Source of the DNA: Roseivirga sp.
GTDB lineage: Bacteria; Bacteroidota; Bacteroidia; Cytophagales; Cyclobacteriaceae
Direction of reading: 5' to 3'
DNA length: 64,000 nucleotides
NCBI GenBank assembly: GCA_021404565.1
Contig: JAAWWF010000011.1
Span: 1-64,000, forward strand
The notes under the pieces are model-generated. The model saw nothing but the letters and a program-made list of their open reading frames with translations. It ran no database searches and was not told where the DNA came from. Numbering within the stretch: position 1 is the stretch's first letter; the number at the start of each line of letters is the position of its first letter. The position numbers and the translations under genes are program-made. Shown here in pieces: positions 7,762 through 17,131 of this stretch.

Positions 7762-8978
7762 TATTCAATGATTCTTCCGCTTCGCCAGCGGGTAACGGCA
7801 TTCATCCAGCCTTCACGGTACTTTTTACCCCTGATCAGCTTGTATTGGGTAGTGCCGGCAGGGCCTGGTAGAATGTCAAAAATGAAGCGTGTTCGGCCCC
7901 CGTTCTCCAGGGAGTATACCCAGAGTTCTGTGTTCTCATTCCTGAAAACCTGGGCAGGGTCGCCATATACCTGGTATACCATGCCTCTGTCTGTTTTCCA
8001 CCCTTCAGCAGAAGTAGAAAATAACTGGGCTGACTTTCTGAGCCTTCTGTAGTAATATTTGATAAACTCCTGAGCAATGTTGGTATTGCTGGAGATGGTA
8101 TTGAGTACGAATGATTCGAATTTGCTTTTCTGATCATCAGCTGCCAGTAATACATTGAATTCCTGATTGGTGCTGATGTAGATGAGAGGCATGATCATAT
8201 CCGCATACTGGCTGTAGTATGGAAAATAGCTATCGGTTACCAGGAGCCCCATTACACTGGTCGGGTCATCATTGTCTGTCACCTCATAAAAGCCGGGATT
8301 ACTAAACTGAAACTCTTCATCTGCTTTGACCCCATACACGGTGTCGAGGCGGATTTCGGCCAATTCATTAACTGTGGCGTCATCAAAGGGTGGTATGGCA
8401 ATGGGTGCATTATTCTCTCTTCCTGTCATGGAAAAGCTGGAACTGGAGCCTACCACGTTTTTTATTTTGATCCTGGCATCCGTACTTACATAGGGGTCAA
8501 AAACAGGCAGGTCAGTTTCCGCATCAAATATGAGGAAGGGCTGAGAAATGGCACTGCTTTTTGTAGAAAGTGCGATGTCTTTCAGGTACCGCCTGTTTTT
8601 GGCGATGTTATCAATCTGAATGACCAGCAGGTTTTGATCTTCTTCTTTCTCAAACTCAAAGGCATAAAAGAATTCTCTGAATCCGTTCCCCACAATGTGG
8701 CTGGTATCCAGCTTGGCGCCACTATTGAGTAATTTTTCGTCTATGTAGGAGTTGCGCAGATCATAGCCAATATCATAGTCGCTGATCTTTACCATGCCGC
8801 TGTTGAGCCGGAAGCGTAAGTAAACCTTGTAAGAGTTGCCTTCAGTGGCTATGCGATGATCTATCAGAAACTCATGATCCATGTCATAGAGGTAGCTGGT
8901 TTCTGCAGATGACATTCTACTCTGGGCAGAAGTGGCTACAGTACCGAGCATGAGTATAGCAATGATCAGATTTCGCAT
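7761..8978 (-). CDS. Secreted GWxTD domain-containing protein
   Basis: This Bacteroidota-typical protein has about 405 residues when started at the ATG at 8978, which begins directly with the hydrophobic signal sequence MRNLIIAILMLGTVATSAQ. An upstream in-frame ATG at 9035 would bury the signal and is disfavoured. The name motif GWKTDRGMVYQVYGDP lies near residue 340, and the mature part is predicted to be mostly beta strands. The function of the family is not known; it is usually exported. It is the first gene of a two-gene operon with rlmB. Confidence 0.85.
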   Translation of the reverse strand: MRNLIIAILMLGTVATSAQSRMSSAETSYLYDMDHEFLIDHRIATEGNSYKVYLRFRLNSGMVKISDYDIGYDLRNSYIDEKLLNSGAKLDTSHIVGNGFREFFYAFEFEKEEDQNLLVIQIDNIAKNRRYLKDIALSTKSSAISQPFLIFDAETDLPVFDPYVSTDARIKIKNVVGSSSSFSMTGRENNAPIAIPPFDDATVNELAEIRLDTVYGVKADEEFQFSNPGFYEVTDNDDPTSVMGLLVTDSYFPYYSQYADMIMPLIYISTNQEFNVLLAADDQKSKFESFVLNTISSNTNIAQEFIKYYYRRLRKSAQLFSTSAEGWKTDRGMVYQVYGDPAQVFRNENTELWVYSLENGGRTRFIFDILPGPAGTTQYKLIRGKKYREGWMNAVTRWRSGRIIE

Positions 8979-9117
8979 CGTGGCCGCTGGTTTATTAGAT
9001 TCAAATGTAATCAAAATGTGACTTCCTCCTTTCATAAGTATGCTGATTCAGTGATTGTGACGTTGATTAAAGAATATTAAGCACTCGTGTAACGGGTCAT
9101 TTCTCTATTAATTCACT

Positions 9118-9125
9118 TATTTTTG
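9118..9125 (+). promoter_or_regulatory. Candidate -7 promoter element
   Basis: TATTTTTG matches the Bacteroidota -7 consensus TAnnTTTG and sits 14 bp before the methyltransferase start. No clear TTTG -33 element is visible at the usual spacing. Confidence 0.35.
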
Positions 9126-9139
9126 GTCAAAATTTTTGC

Positions 9140-9913
9140 ATGGCTACTTATACTACGGAAATAGCTTCTGATAAGCTGGTTTCAGATAACCCTATCCACC
9201 AACGGCTGCTTAAGGCCTACTACCTGGCCATGCCGTTTGTAAAAGGTGATTTGCTGGAGCTGGGTTGCGGTGAAGGACGTGGTGTGGAGCTGCTAAGCCC
9301 GCTAAGTGACAGCTACCTGGCGCTGGATAAAATTGACGAGGTAATTCAGAGCCTTAAAGCGCAGTATCCGACAGTAGATTTTAAACAAGCTGTCTTCCCG
9401 CCCTTTAGCGAACTGGCCGATGATTCGTTTGACACCATCGTTTCCTTTCAGGTGATAGAGCATGTAAAGCCTGATGCAGAATTTCTCAAAGAGATTAAGA
9501 GAGTACTCAGGCCGGGAGGCACCGCTGTGCTCACTACTCCAAACATTAAAAAGACTCTGACGCGCAATCCCTGGCATATCAGGGAGTATACAGCGACAGA
9601 GCTGGCGGACCTGGCGAAGCGCTTCTTCGACAATGTAGAGATGAAGGGGGTATCAGGCAATGACAAGGTTTGGGCCTACTATGAGGAAAACAAAAAGTCA
9701 GTGCAGAAAATTACTCGTTTTGATATTTTTAATCTGCAGTACAGGCTACCGGCTGCTATGTTGAGGGTGCCTTATGACATTCTCAATCGTATGAATCGTA
9801 ACAAGCTCAACGATGCCAATAATACCCTTGTCTCTGACATTACGCATGAAGATTATTTACTGGCTGAAAATGCAGAAGAGGCCCTTGACCTCTTCCTTAT
9901 TCTTCGTAAATGA
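9140..9913 (+). CDS. Class I SAM-dependent methyltransferase
   Basis: This 257-residue protein has a Rossmann methyltransferase core: motif I LLELGCGEGRGVE near residue 38, an acidic ribose-binding position in LALDKID, and DSFDTIVSFQVIEHV as motif II, followed by RVLRPGGTAVLTTPN. The pattern is typical of small-molecule, quinone or surface-glycan methyltransferases of the Methyltransf_11 type. The substrate cannot be assigned. It is a single gene, divergent from the GWxTD operon and convergent with the DUF2723 gene. Confidence 0.87.
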   Translation: MATYTTEIASDKLVSDNPIHQRLLKAYYLAMPFVKGDLLELGCGEGRGVELLSPLSDSYLALDKIDEVIQSLKAQYPTVDFKQAVFPPFSELADDSFDTIVSFQVIEHVKPDAEFLKEIKRVLRPGGTAVLTTPNIKKTLTRNPWHIREYTATELADLAKRFFDNVEMKGVSGNDKVWAYYEENKKSVQKITRFDIFNLQYRLPAAMLRVPYDILNRMNRNKLNDANNTLVSDITHEDYLLAENAEEALDLFLILRK

Positions 9914-9937
9914 GCCGGTCCTGAGGACCAAGGCTAT

Positions 9938-12898
9938 TTAAAGATTGTTTCTGTCTATTTCCAGACGTACTCTCTGTTTTTCCAGCATTTCCAAGACTTT
10001 ATTACTCTCCTCAGTCATTTCACCGCTGTCGAAGTACCTGCGTAAAAACTGTAGTCCCTGGAAGTACCTGCTGAAATTGAAATCCAGGCGTTCCTTATCA
10101 AAATGATAGGTGACCATGCTATTGAATTCTTCAGCCATTTGCATACCTATTTCGGCAGCTTTCTCCTTGTCGCCCAATCTGATATAGCTCAAAACAAATC
10201 CGGTGGAAGAGATATCCCATGGCACGGCATCACTCGGCATAACTTCGAGTCCGTAATCGAGCACAGCCCTGGCTCTCGTAGTATCCGCCACATCAATCAG
10301 GGCATCGGCCAGTGAGGTGAAGGTAGAGCGGTGATTCTGAGCAAAACCACGATAATCTTCATTCAGGTTAGTGTCCGGGTTATCCATACCCCTGAACTGG
10401 AACTTGTTCATGACATTGTCATACATCAGGTCCAGATTGACCATAGCCTGCATATAGGGAGGCTTTCTTACTGGCAATAACCTGTAAGCCATGCCTTCCT
10501 GCACGAGATAGTCATCCACATTAAAACTCAAAGAGTTAATCGAGGTATAGTTGAAGTATATAGGACGTTCCCAGTTGTTTTGTGCTATCAGATCAAGCAT
10601 CATCATCTGGCCTTTTTCAAGAGCGTTGACGTCTTCATTAAAATCAAACACCATGTAAGGTACTGTGAAAGGTTCAAAGCGGTCTGGAACAATGTCAGAG
10701 TTGAGAACCTTTGCGGTGTCTACCTCAAGTAAAAAAGACTTTGAAGGTATGACGCTCAGGTCAGACCCAGAGGACCTTGGAGTCCTGATGCCTTCATAGT
10801 TTCTTTTCAAAAGAGCCATGTATTGTTTAAGATCAATTGGTCTGTCTTTAAACTGAGGAGACTCTCTTACCAGAAGGAAATCATTCGTGCCCTGGCGGTA
10901 ATTATCCAACTCAAGACTGTAGGGGAACGGTTCGGAATCGTTCATTTTCATCTTGGTCTGATCTATATACCAGTCAGTATTGTAATAGCTCATGACCACT
11001 ACCCGTACATCGGTACGGAAGCCTTCTACCTCCTGCACATACCAGAGGGGGAAGGTATCGTTGTCTCCGCCCGTAAAGAGAATGGCATTAGGGGCGCAGG
11101 ATGCCAGGAAGTTTCTGGCAGAGTCTACAGAGAAATACCTGTCGGAACGGTCATGATCATCCCAGTTTTCACTGATCAAAACGAGTGGACAAACAAGGCA
11201 AAGCGCAGCAACTACTATGGCTTCTTTTCCTCTTTTTTGAAGCAGGCCTCCCAGTCCCAAAACGGCCAGGCCAATCCAAATGGCAAATACATAGTAAGAA
11301 CCCACATAGATATAATCTCTTTCTCGTGGCTCGATTGGCACAGAGTTAAGGTAAACTACCAGGGCCACTCCTGTGAGTATAAAGAACATCAGCGTGGCAG
11401 AAAAACGTTTAGGATCTTTGTTGAACTGGAAGAAAAAACCTATCAAACCAAGTATTAAGGGGATTGCAAAGTATTGATTCCTCCCTTTATTTTTTCGAAG
11501 AACCTCTGGTACTCCTTTGTTGCCATCGAGTGGGCCCCGCCAGTCTGCGTCCTGAATGTCACTTTCCCTACCTGAAAAATTGAACATGAAATAGCGCATA
11601 TACATATGTCCCATCTGATGAGAGAACATAAAAGTCAGGTTATCCATGAAACTGGGACTTTCGTTCTGTCTTAAGCCGGTAATCTCCCTGTAACGCCTGA
11701 TATGATTGGGTTGAGAACTCCACATTCTTGGTAGTAAATGCTCCTCATCATACGATAAATCCGTCTTATAATCTCCAATCTTGTAACTGTCTTCGGCCTT
11801 GTAATAGATAGGGCCACCCTGACTGAAGTTGGGTCTGTCAGAATCAAAATAAGGGCCTTTCAAAAGCGGACGACTGCCATATTGTTCACGCTTCAGGTAA
11901 GAGGTAAAGGTAATGGCATTTTCAGGATTGTTTTGATCAATCGGAGGGTTGGCTTTTGAACGGACCAGGATGACTCCATAGCATGCATATCCGATCAGTA
12001 CAAAGGACATGGATAGCAGGAAGGTGTTGAGATTTACATACTCCTTTTTTGCGGAGTACTTTATTCCTATAACCAGGAGCATAATCACAATGGCAGCCAT
12101 AAACACGGCACCAGAGCCAAAGGGAAGCCCAAAGGTATTTACAAAGGTAATTTCGAATTTTTCGGCAACAGAAGGTAGCCCGGTAATGATAAAGGAATTG
12201 ATAAAGCCAATCAGTAGCAGTGTAGCAAATAGCGCTAACATTACCCCACTAATACTTGGGGCTTTGTATTTCTTAAAATAGTATATCAGTCCAAGTGCCG
12301 GCAGTGTCACCAGGCCTAAAAGGTGTATACCACTGGAAAGGCCCATCATATAGGCGATCAGCAGTAGCCATTTATTGGCAGTGCTTTCATCTTCTACCAT
12401 CTCCCACTTGAGCATGGCCCAAAATACAAAGGCAGTAAAGAAAGACGACATGGCATAAACCTCACCCTCTACGGCAGAGAACCAGAATGAATCAGTAAAA
12501 GCAAAAGACAATGCGCCAATAGCGCCACCTGCAGCAAGCAAAATTTGCTGTGTAGGCGTTTCTTTCCAGGGCTCGGCATCAATCAGTTTACGGCCAAGCA
12601 TTACAATCGTCCAATAGAGGAAAAGTATGGTGAAACCACTCGCCAGGGCGCTGGACATATTAATCCAGTAGGCTACCTGGGTTACATCACCCATAGACAG
12701 AAAGGAGAATAAACGCCCGATAAGCATAAAAAGAGGAGCCCCCGGAGGGTGCGATACTTCTAACTTATAGGCAATGGCTATAAACTCTCCGCAATCCCAA
12801 AAACTGGCTGTTTCCTCAATGGTGAACATGTACACGATCATCGACACGAGAAAGGTAGCCCAGCCAGTAAGGTTATTAATCTTCTTGAAATCTGTCAT
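9938..12898 (-). CDS. DUF2723-family polytopic membrane protein (putative glycosyltransferase)
   Basis: This 986-residue protein opens with many hydrophobic helices in its N-terminal half (about residues 10-320 and 500-600) and ends in a soluble region with TPR-like helices (about 850-986). The N-terminus carries FTIEETASFWDCGEFIA and SHPPGAP, the conserved acidic and histidine motifs of DUF2723. The family is distantly related to the GT-C protein O-mannosyltransferases, including vertebrate TMEM260, so lipid-linked sugar transfer to exported proteins is a reasonable inference. No glycan genes adjoin it, so the actual reaction is open. It is transcribed alone. Confidence 0.85.
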   Translation of the reverse strand: MTDFKKINNLTGWATFLVSMIVYMFTIEETASFWDCGEFIAIAYKLEVSHPPGAPLFMLIGRLFSFLSMGDVTQVAYWINMSSALASGFTILFLYWTIVMLGRKLIDAEPWKETPTQQILLAAGGAIGALSFAFTDSFWFSAVEGEVYAMSSFFTAFVFWAMLKWEMVEDESTANKWLLLIAYMMGLSSGIHLLGLVTLPALGLIYYFKKYKAPSISGVMLALFATLLLIGFINSFIITGLPSVAEKFEITFVNTFGLPFGSGAVFMAAIVIMLLVIGIKYSAKKEYVNLNTFLLSMSFVLIGYACYGVILVRSKANPPIDQNNPENAITFTSYLKREQYGSRPLLKGPYFDSDRPNFSQGGPIYYKAEDSYKIGDYKTDLSYDEEHLLPRMWSSQPNHIRRYREITGLRQNESPSFMDNLTFMFSHQMGHMYMRYFMFNFSGRESDIQDADWRGPLDGNKGVPEVLRKNKGRNQYFAIPLILGLIGFFFQFNKDPKRFSATLMFFILTGVALVVYLNSVPIEPRERDYIYVGSYYVFAIWIGLAVLGLGGLLQKRGKEAIVVAALCLVCPLVLISENWDDHDRSDRYFSVDSARNFLASCAPNAILFTGGDNDTFPLWYVQEVEGFRTDVRVVVMSYYNTDWYIDQTKMKMNDSEPFPYSLELDNYRQGTNDFLLVRESPQFKDRPIDLKQYMALLKRNYEGIRTPRSSGSDLSVIPSKSFLLEVDTAKVLNSDIVPDRFEPFTVPYMVFDFNEDVNALEKGQMMMLDLIAQNNWERPIYFNYTSINSLSFNVDDYLVQEGMAYRLLPVRKPPYMQAMVNLDLMYDNVMNKFQFRGMDNPDTNLNEDYRGFAQNHRSTFTSLADALIDVADTTRARAVLDYGLEVMPSDAVPWDISSTGFVLSYIRLGDKEKAAEIGMQMAEEFNSMVTYHFDKERLDFNFSRYFQGLQFLRRYFDSGEMTEESNKVLEMLEKQRVRLEIDRNNL

Positions 12899-13022
12899 TC
12901 CGCACTTTTAAAGGCGTGAAAATAGTAAAAATAAGGTTAGCGAAGGGTTAAAAATTATTAATCCCTTTATTTTGAAAACGGCTCTGAAGACCAATGTGTT
13001 GATATCTGTAATCGACCCTTGC

Positions 13023-13667
13023 TTACTTATAAACGATAATGTAAAACCAGAGCCAAAGCAGGAAGCAGGGCACATAAGAAGTGAGCACTATGTAGTTGGC
13101 TATTTTCTTCTTCTTACGTGCCGCAAAATCGACCCCATAGGTGAGTATAATCCAGTACAGAATCTCAAAAACATTGATAGACATATTGGGGTACCAGTAT
13201 TTTTTGGCCACTTCCTCATAAGAAAAGAAATTCATGTAGGAAAGCGGATAGAAAGACTGTACATCCCAATAATTATAGTTGGGATCTATAAACAAAAACC
13301 AGAGAATCTTGATGAACTCGGGTACAAAAAAGATGAGCTCTGCAATCATTACAATGCTCCAGCACTGCTTGTAGGTGACCCGGTAGCCCCATAAAAAACT
13401 ACCTACCCAAATGGTAAAGGCGATCAGGGAGAATTTCCACGCGTAGATGATAGGAATGGTGACAAGCTGGATGCCGGACCGCAGATTAAATGCCATTCTT
13501 CGGTTCATATCCATAAACCTGAAAGCCGCTATCTCATCGATAATGAAGTTTTTCTTAACGTAGAGTAGCACAAAGGTCATCAGGCAGATCAGTACAAAGA
13601 GCATGATTTTGTTGATGCCAAACCATGATCGGGCATTTAACTCTAGATTGGAGAATTCTCTCGGCAT
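13023..13667 (-). CDS. Integral membrane protein of unknown function
   Basis: This 214-residue protein has about five predicted transmembrane helices, starting around residue 20 (IMLFVLICLMTFVLLYV). A loop containing IIDEIAAFRFMDMN follows the first helix and ARKKKK lies near the C-terminus. It resembles the five-helix proteins common in Bacteroidota that carry misleading permease names, but I cannot assign a function. It is preceded on the minus strand by TAGTTTTG (plus-strand 13684-13691), a good -7 element. It is divergent from the TPR gene. Confidence 0.7.
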   Translation of the reverse strand: MPREFSNLELNARSWFGINKIMLFVLICLMTFVLLYVKKNFIIDEIAAFRFMDMNRRMAFNLRSGIQLVTIPIIYAWKFSLIAFTIWVGSFLWGYRVTYKQCWSIVMIAELIFFVPEFIKILWFLFIDPNYNYWDVQSFYPLSYMNFFSYEEVAKKYWYPNMSINVFEILYWIILTYGVDFAARKKKKIANYIVLTSYVPCFLLWLWFYIIVYK

Positions 13668-13754
13668 TGATTCTGATTTAAGGCAAAACTACAACTATCC
13701 CTCATTTGTGTTAATAAATTGTAGGGAGCGTACGTATGATGACGTGTATGGTCG

Positions 13755-13762
13755 TACTTTTG
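13755..13762 (+). promoter_or_regulatory. Candidate -7 promoter element for the TPR gene
   Basis: TACTTTTG matches TAnnTTTG exactly, 28 bp before the start codon of the TPR gene. A -33 element is not obvious. Confidence 0.4.
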
Positions 13763-13789
13763 TATCAGAATTTCCGTTGAAGGCTTTAC

Positions 13790-14986
13790 ATGAGGCGTAA
13801 GATTTTTGGATTGTTGATGTTGATAACCCTGAGTGTATCAGGTAAGGGTTTTCAGACTTCTTTTGAGGGGGATAGCAGTAATTATCTGCTATTGAATTTT
13901 GCTTTGCAGATTGAGATCACCGATGCGGTGGATCAAATGTACAACTTCAACTTTCATAAGGCTGAGGTAGAGTTTAACTGGCTTAAGTACAACTACCCCG
14001 AGCATCCGCTGCCCTACTTCCTTTACGGTATCAGCACCTGGTGGCAAATGATGCCCAACCTGGATAAGGTAGGTGACCTGGGTGATGAATTTCTGGCCTA
14101 TATGGACACGGCAGTGGTGAAGTCTGAAAAACTGCTGGAGGCTGATGAGAACAATATTGAGGCGCTTTTCTTTCTGGCAGGCTCTTATGGTTTTAAAGGG
14201 AGGTATCACTCCGAACGCAAAAGCTGGGGTAAGGCAGCAGGAGCTGGCCGACTAGCATTGAAATATTTAAAAAAGATCAAAGGCAACGAGAGCTTCAGTC
14301 CCGAGATTCTGTTTGGAGACGCCCTTTTCAACTACTATTCCATCTGGATCAGGGAGAATTATCCCATGCTCAGGCCTGTTCTTATGTTCTTTCCTAAAGG
14401 GGATAAGCAGCTGGGGATAAAACAGATGGAGGAAGTGTCGGCCAATGCATTTTATACCAGGGTGGAGGCAATCTACTTTTTGATGAGGATCAAGGCCTTT
14501 GAAGAAAAAAATACAGCGGAAGGGCTTCGGTTAGGTACCTATATATTTAATCAGTACCCTAATAATCCTTACTTCCATCGGTTTTATGCCAGAATGCTCT
14601 ACAACTCGGGTAAGCGATTAAAGGCTGAAGCAGAGTCTAAAGAGATTTTACACAGACTGGACAGTGGAATGCTGGGGTATGAAGAAACGAGCGGCAGGTA
14701 TGCCAGTTTTTTCCTTGGGCATATCAATAAGGGACGTGGCAACTGGGAAGAAGCGGAAAAATATTACCTGCAGACCCTAAAGTTCTCCGAAGAATCGGAG
14801 GCCGAAGATGCCGGTTATGCGCTTTATGCAAGGCTGCATCTGGCGGAGTATTATGTAGAAGAAAAGAGGTATGATGAGGCTAGTCCGCTGATTACCAGTA
14901 TCAGAAAGAATACAAGAAGAAGATCTGCCACATACAAAAAGGCCAGGGCCCTGGCCAAAGAAATAAAACGAAACAGAAAACGGTAA
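13790..14986 (+). CDS. Exported tetratricopeptide-repeat protein
   Basis: This 398-residue protein has a signal peptide (MRRKIFGLLMLITLSVSGKG) followed by helical repeats. TPR-like units include FHKAEVEFNWLKYNYPEHPLPYF near residue 50, a series through LEADENNIEALFFLAGSYGF, and a clear final unit GNWEEAEKYYLQTLKFSEES. The C-terminus is very basic. Such proteins are periplasmic scaffolds. No partner is encoded next to it, so the role is unknown. Confidence 0.8.
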   Translation: MRRKIFGLLMLITLSVSGKGFQTSFEGDSSNYLLLNFALQIEITDAVDQMYNFNFHKAEVEFNWLKYNYPEHPLPYFLYGISTWWQMMPNLDKVGDLGDEFLAYMDTAVVKSEKLLEADENNIEALFFLAGSYGFKGRYHSERKSWGKAAGAGRLALKYLKKIKGNESFSPEILFGDALFNYYSIWIRENYPMLRPVLMFFPKGDKQLGIKQMEEVSANAFYTRVEAIYFLMRIKAFEEKNTAEGLRLGTYIFNQYPNNPYFHRFYARMLYNSGKRLKAEAESKEILHRLDSGMLGYEETSGRYASFFLGHINKGRGNWEEAEKYYLQTLKFSEESEAEDAGYALYARLHLAEYYVEEKRYDEASPLITSIRKNTRRRSATYKKARALAKEIKRNRKR

Positions 14987-15030
14987 CGAACGTTTATCTG
15001 AGTGGTAAACTAAATTTTCTATAATTATTT

Positions 15031-15038
15031 TACCTTTG
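15031..15038 (+). promoter_or_regulatory. Candidate -7 promoter element for the Lrp-family gene
   Basis: TACCTTTG matches TAnnTTTG exactly and lies 30 bp before the start codon, in an A+T-rich leader. Confidence 0.4.
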
Positions 15039-15068
15039 TACCGAATATTATTCTGTAATCATACTTGA

Positions 15069-15542
15069 ATGAACGCTAATCCCAAATTAGACAAAATCGA
15101 TCGTAAGATTTTAGAGATTTTACAATCGAATGCAAAAATCACCAATGCTCAGCTTTCAAAAGAGATTGGTCTTTCCCCGGCACCTACACTCGAAAGAGTG
15201 AAAAAACTCGAACTATCAGGAATCATCAAGAGCTATCATGCCAAGCTTGATACAGACAAGATCGGTTTAGGTGTGAGCACCTTTGTATATGTAACCCTGA
15301 AGGGCCACAACAAGCAGAATATCGATGTGTTTCTGGAAGAGATTCACAAGATTGATGAAATTATCGAGTGCCATCACATCACAGGGTCAGGTGATTTTAT
15401 TTTGAGAGTAATTGCACAGGATATAGCCAACTACCAGAAGCTGATGCTCGAAAAAGTCAGTGATATCTCAGTAGTGGATAACTTGCAGTCCATGGTCATC
15501 CTTTCTACATTTAAGGATAGCAAGGTGTTACCGATTCCCTGA
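15069..15542 (+). CDS. Lrp/AsnC family transcriptional regulator
   Basis: This 157-residue protein has the family layout. The N-terminal helix-turn-helix begins LDKIDRKILEILQSNAKI and the recognition helix is within GLSPAPTLERVKKLE. The C-terminal RAM (ligand-binding) domain contains IECHHITGSGDFILRV, where the GxGD turn is the conserved effector site. Members sense amino acids and form octamers. It precedes the phosphoribosyltransferase gene by 18 bp, so the two may form one transcript. Confidence 0.93.
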   Translation: MNANPKLDKIDRKILEILQSNAKITNAQLSKEIGLSPAPTLERVKKLELSGIIKSYHAKLDTDKIGLGVSTFVYVTLKGHNKQNIDVFLEEIHKIDEIIECHHITGSGDFILRVIAQDIANYQKLMLEKVSDISVVDNLQSMVILSTFKDSKVLPIP

Positions 15543-15560
15543 ACCGGTAAGCTCTGACTC

Positions 15561-16064
15561 ATGGAGAAAGAAAGAAAACAAATCCTCAATACCGCTCAGA
15601 TAACACAAAAGATAAAGCGCATAGCTTTTGAAATGTATGAGCAAAACCACAATGTAAAAGAGCTGGTAATTGCCGGTATCGATGACATGGGTTTGAAATT
15701 GTCTGAGCTAATCAAAGCGGAAGTTGAAAAAATTTCCGACATTTACTGTCACCTCGTCAGAATTGACATAGATAAAGAAGCCACAAGTCAACCTCTTGTA
15801 GAGCATTCTCAACTCCCTGATATATCAAATTTTACCCTCGTCATAGTAGACGATGTTTTAAATTCAGGCAAAACAATGGTGCATGCCTTTGATCCCTTTC
15901 TTAAGCTTGATGTAAGAAAGATTCAGACGGCCGTGCTGGTGAACAGGAGTCATAAACGTTTTCCCATAGCGGTTGACTACAAAGGACTTGAGCTTGCAAC
16001 TACCATTCAGGAGCACATAGAAGTGGAATTGACCAACAATGAGTTTGCGGCTTACCTGTATTAA
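15561..16064 (+). CDS. Phosphoribosyltransferase-family protein (PyrR-like)
   Basis: This 167-residue type I phosphoribosyltransferase shows the PRPP-binding loop LVIVDDVLNSGKTM, with the two acidic residues and the following SGKT turn intact. Its size and the early AGIDDMG segment resemble PyrR, the bifunctional pyr-operon attenuator and uracil phosphoribosyltransferase. No pyrimidine genes or pyr anti-terminator lie nearby, so a regulatory role is unsupported and a hypoxanthine/uracil-type enzyme is possible. It sits directly behind the Lrp-family gene and 33 bp before mscS. Confidence 0.8.
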   Translation: MEKERKQILNTAQITQKIKRIAFEMYEQNHNVKELVIAGIDDMGLKLSELIKAEVEKISDIYCHLVRIDIDKEATSQPLVEHSQLPDISNFTLVIVDDVLNSGKTMVHAFDPFLKLDVRKIQTAVLVNRSHKRFPIAVDYKGLELATTIQEHIEVELTNNEFAAYLY

Positions 16065-16097
16065 TGATGGATACAACTTTAATTAATACTACTAACT

Positions 16098-16919
16098 ATG
16101 GATTTTGATTTACAACAGCTTTGGGTAGACAACCAAAGCGCTATTATCAGTGCAGCGTTGCAGGCTTTATATGCTGTATTGATTCTTATTATTGGCCTGG
16201 CGGTTATCAAAAAAATAACCGGTGTCTTTAAGACCTTATTGCGTAAGCGTGGTGTAGAAGAGACCCTTATTCCTACCCTTTCCGGGGTGTTGCGAGGTGT
16301 GCTCGTCATTGTGCTGTTGATTGCCGTTATTGATAAATTTGGAGCTGACACTACCGGCTTGGTAGCAGTACTGGGTTCGTTAGGTCTGGCAATAGGCTTG
16401 GCCCTACAGGGCAGTCTTGCCAATTTTGCAGGCGGTATTTTAATACTCGTACTCAAGCCGTTCAAAAACGGTGATGTGATCAATGTAAATGGCGAAACAG
16501 GAGCGGTCCAGTCAATCAGTATTGTGACCACTACCATGAAAACACCTGACAATCGCGTAATTTATATGGCGAATGGTGCGGTAGCGGGAGCTACAATTAT
16601 TAACTTCACCCAGGAAGAAAACAGAAGGTTGGACCTGGTTTTTGGTATTGGGTACGAAGATGACTTCGACAAAGCCAAAGAAATAATATTGAAAATAGCC
16701 GCTGATGATGAAAGAATTCACTCAGATCCGGAGCCATTCGCCAGGGTGGGTAACCTTGGAGACAGCAGTGTAGACATTACAGTAAGGCTATGGCTAAAAG
16801 GATCAGACTATTGGGCTGTGAATTTCGATATGCTTGAAACAGTGAAGAGAGCATTTGATGAGGCAGGAATCTCAATCCCTTACCCTCAGAGAGATATTCA
16901 CGTGTTCAATGAAAAATAA
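16098..16919 (+). CDS. Small-conductance mechanosensitive channel, MscS family
   Basis: This 273-residue protein has the compact MscS layout with three transmembrane helices. The pore helix TM3 is recognisable in GSLGLAIGLALQGSLANFAGG, with its regularly spaced Gly/Ala residues, followed by KPFKNGDVI at the start of the beta domain. The C-terminal alpha/beta cytoplasmic vestibule ends ISIPYPQRDIHV, as in E. coli MscS. The channel opens under membrane tension and protects against hypo-osmotic shock. A strong terminator follows. Confidence 0.92.
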   Translation: MDFDLQQLWVDNQSAIISAALQALYAVLILIIGLAVIKKITGVFKTLLRKRGVEETLIPTLSGVLRGVLVIVLLIAVIDKFGADTTGLVAVLGSLGLAIGLALQGSLANFAGGILILVLKPFKNGDVINVNGETGAVQSISIVTTTMKTPDNRVIYMANGAVAGATIINFTQEENRRLDLVFGIGYEDDFDKAKEIILKIAADDERIHSDPEPFARVGNLGDSSVDITVRLWLKGSDYWAVNFDMLETVKRAFDEAGISIPYPQRDIHVFNEK

Positions 16920-16953
16920 CCAGTAGATAACCTACATAACTTCACCCAACGAG

Positions 16954-16988
16954 AAGGGGTAAATATTTATATTTACCCCTTTAATTTT
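16954..16988 (+). terminator. Intrinsic terminator after mscS
   Basis: AAGGGGTAAATAT (16954-16966) and ATATTTACCCCTT (16969-16981) form a perfect 13-bp stem followed by TAATTTTG. It ends the Lrp/phosphoribosyltransferase/mscS transcript. Confidence 0.8.
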
Positions 16989-17131
16989 GCCCAAAACTCA
17001 AAAAGTATGCAGAATTAAGGCCTTGATGAACTTCTTACAGGTCTTTTGCCTTTTAAAGTTACCTGATGATCTACAGGGAGTGCCCTGTGCAGCATAACAA
17101 TGCTTTTGAGATATCTTCTAATTTTGCAGCT

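Noticed and set aside
10823-11458. 211-codon plus-strand frame inside the DUF2723 gene
   Set aside because: It is antisense to a strongly family-supported gene, has no recognisable domain, and its sequence mirrors the codon pattern of the opposite strand.
15561-16064. Calling the phosphoribosyltransferase pyrR with attenuation
   Set aside because: No pyrimidine genes, anti-terminator or PyrR-binding leader are visible nearby.
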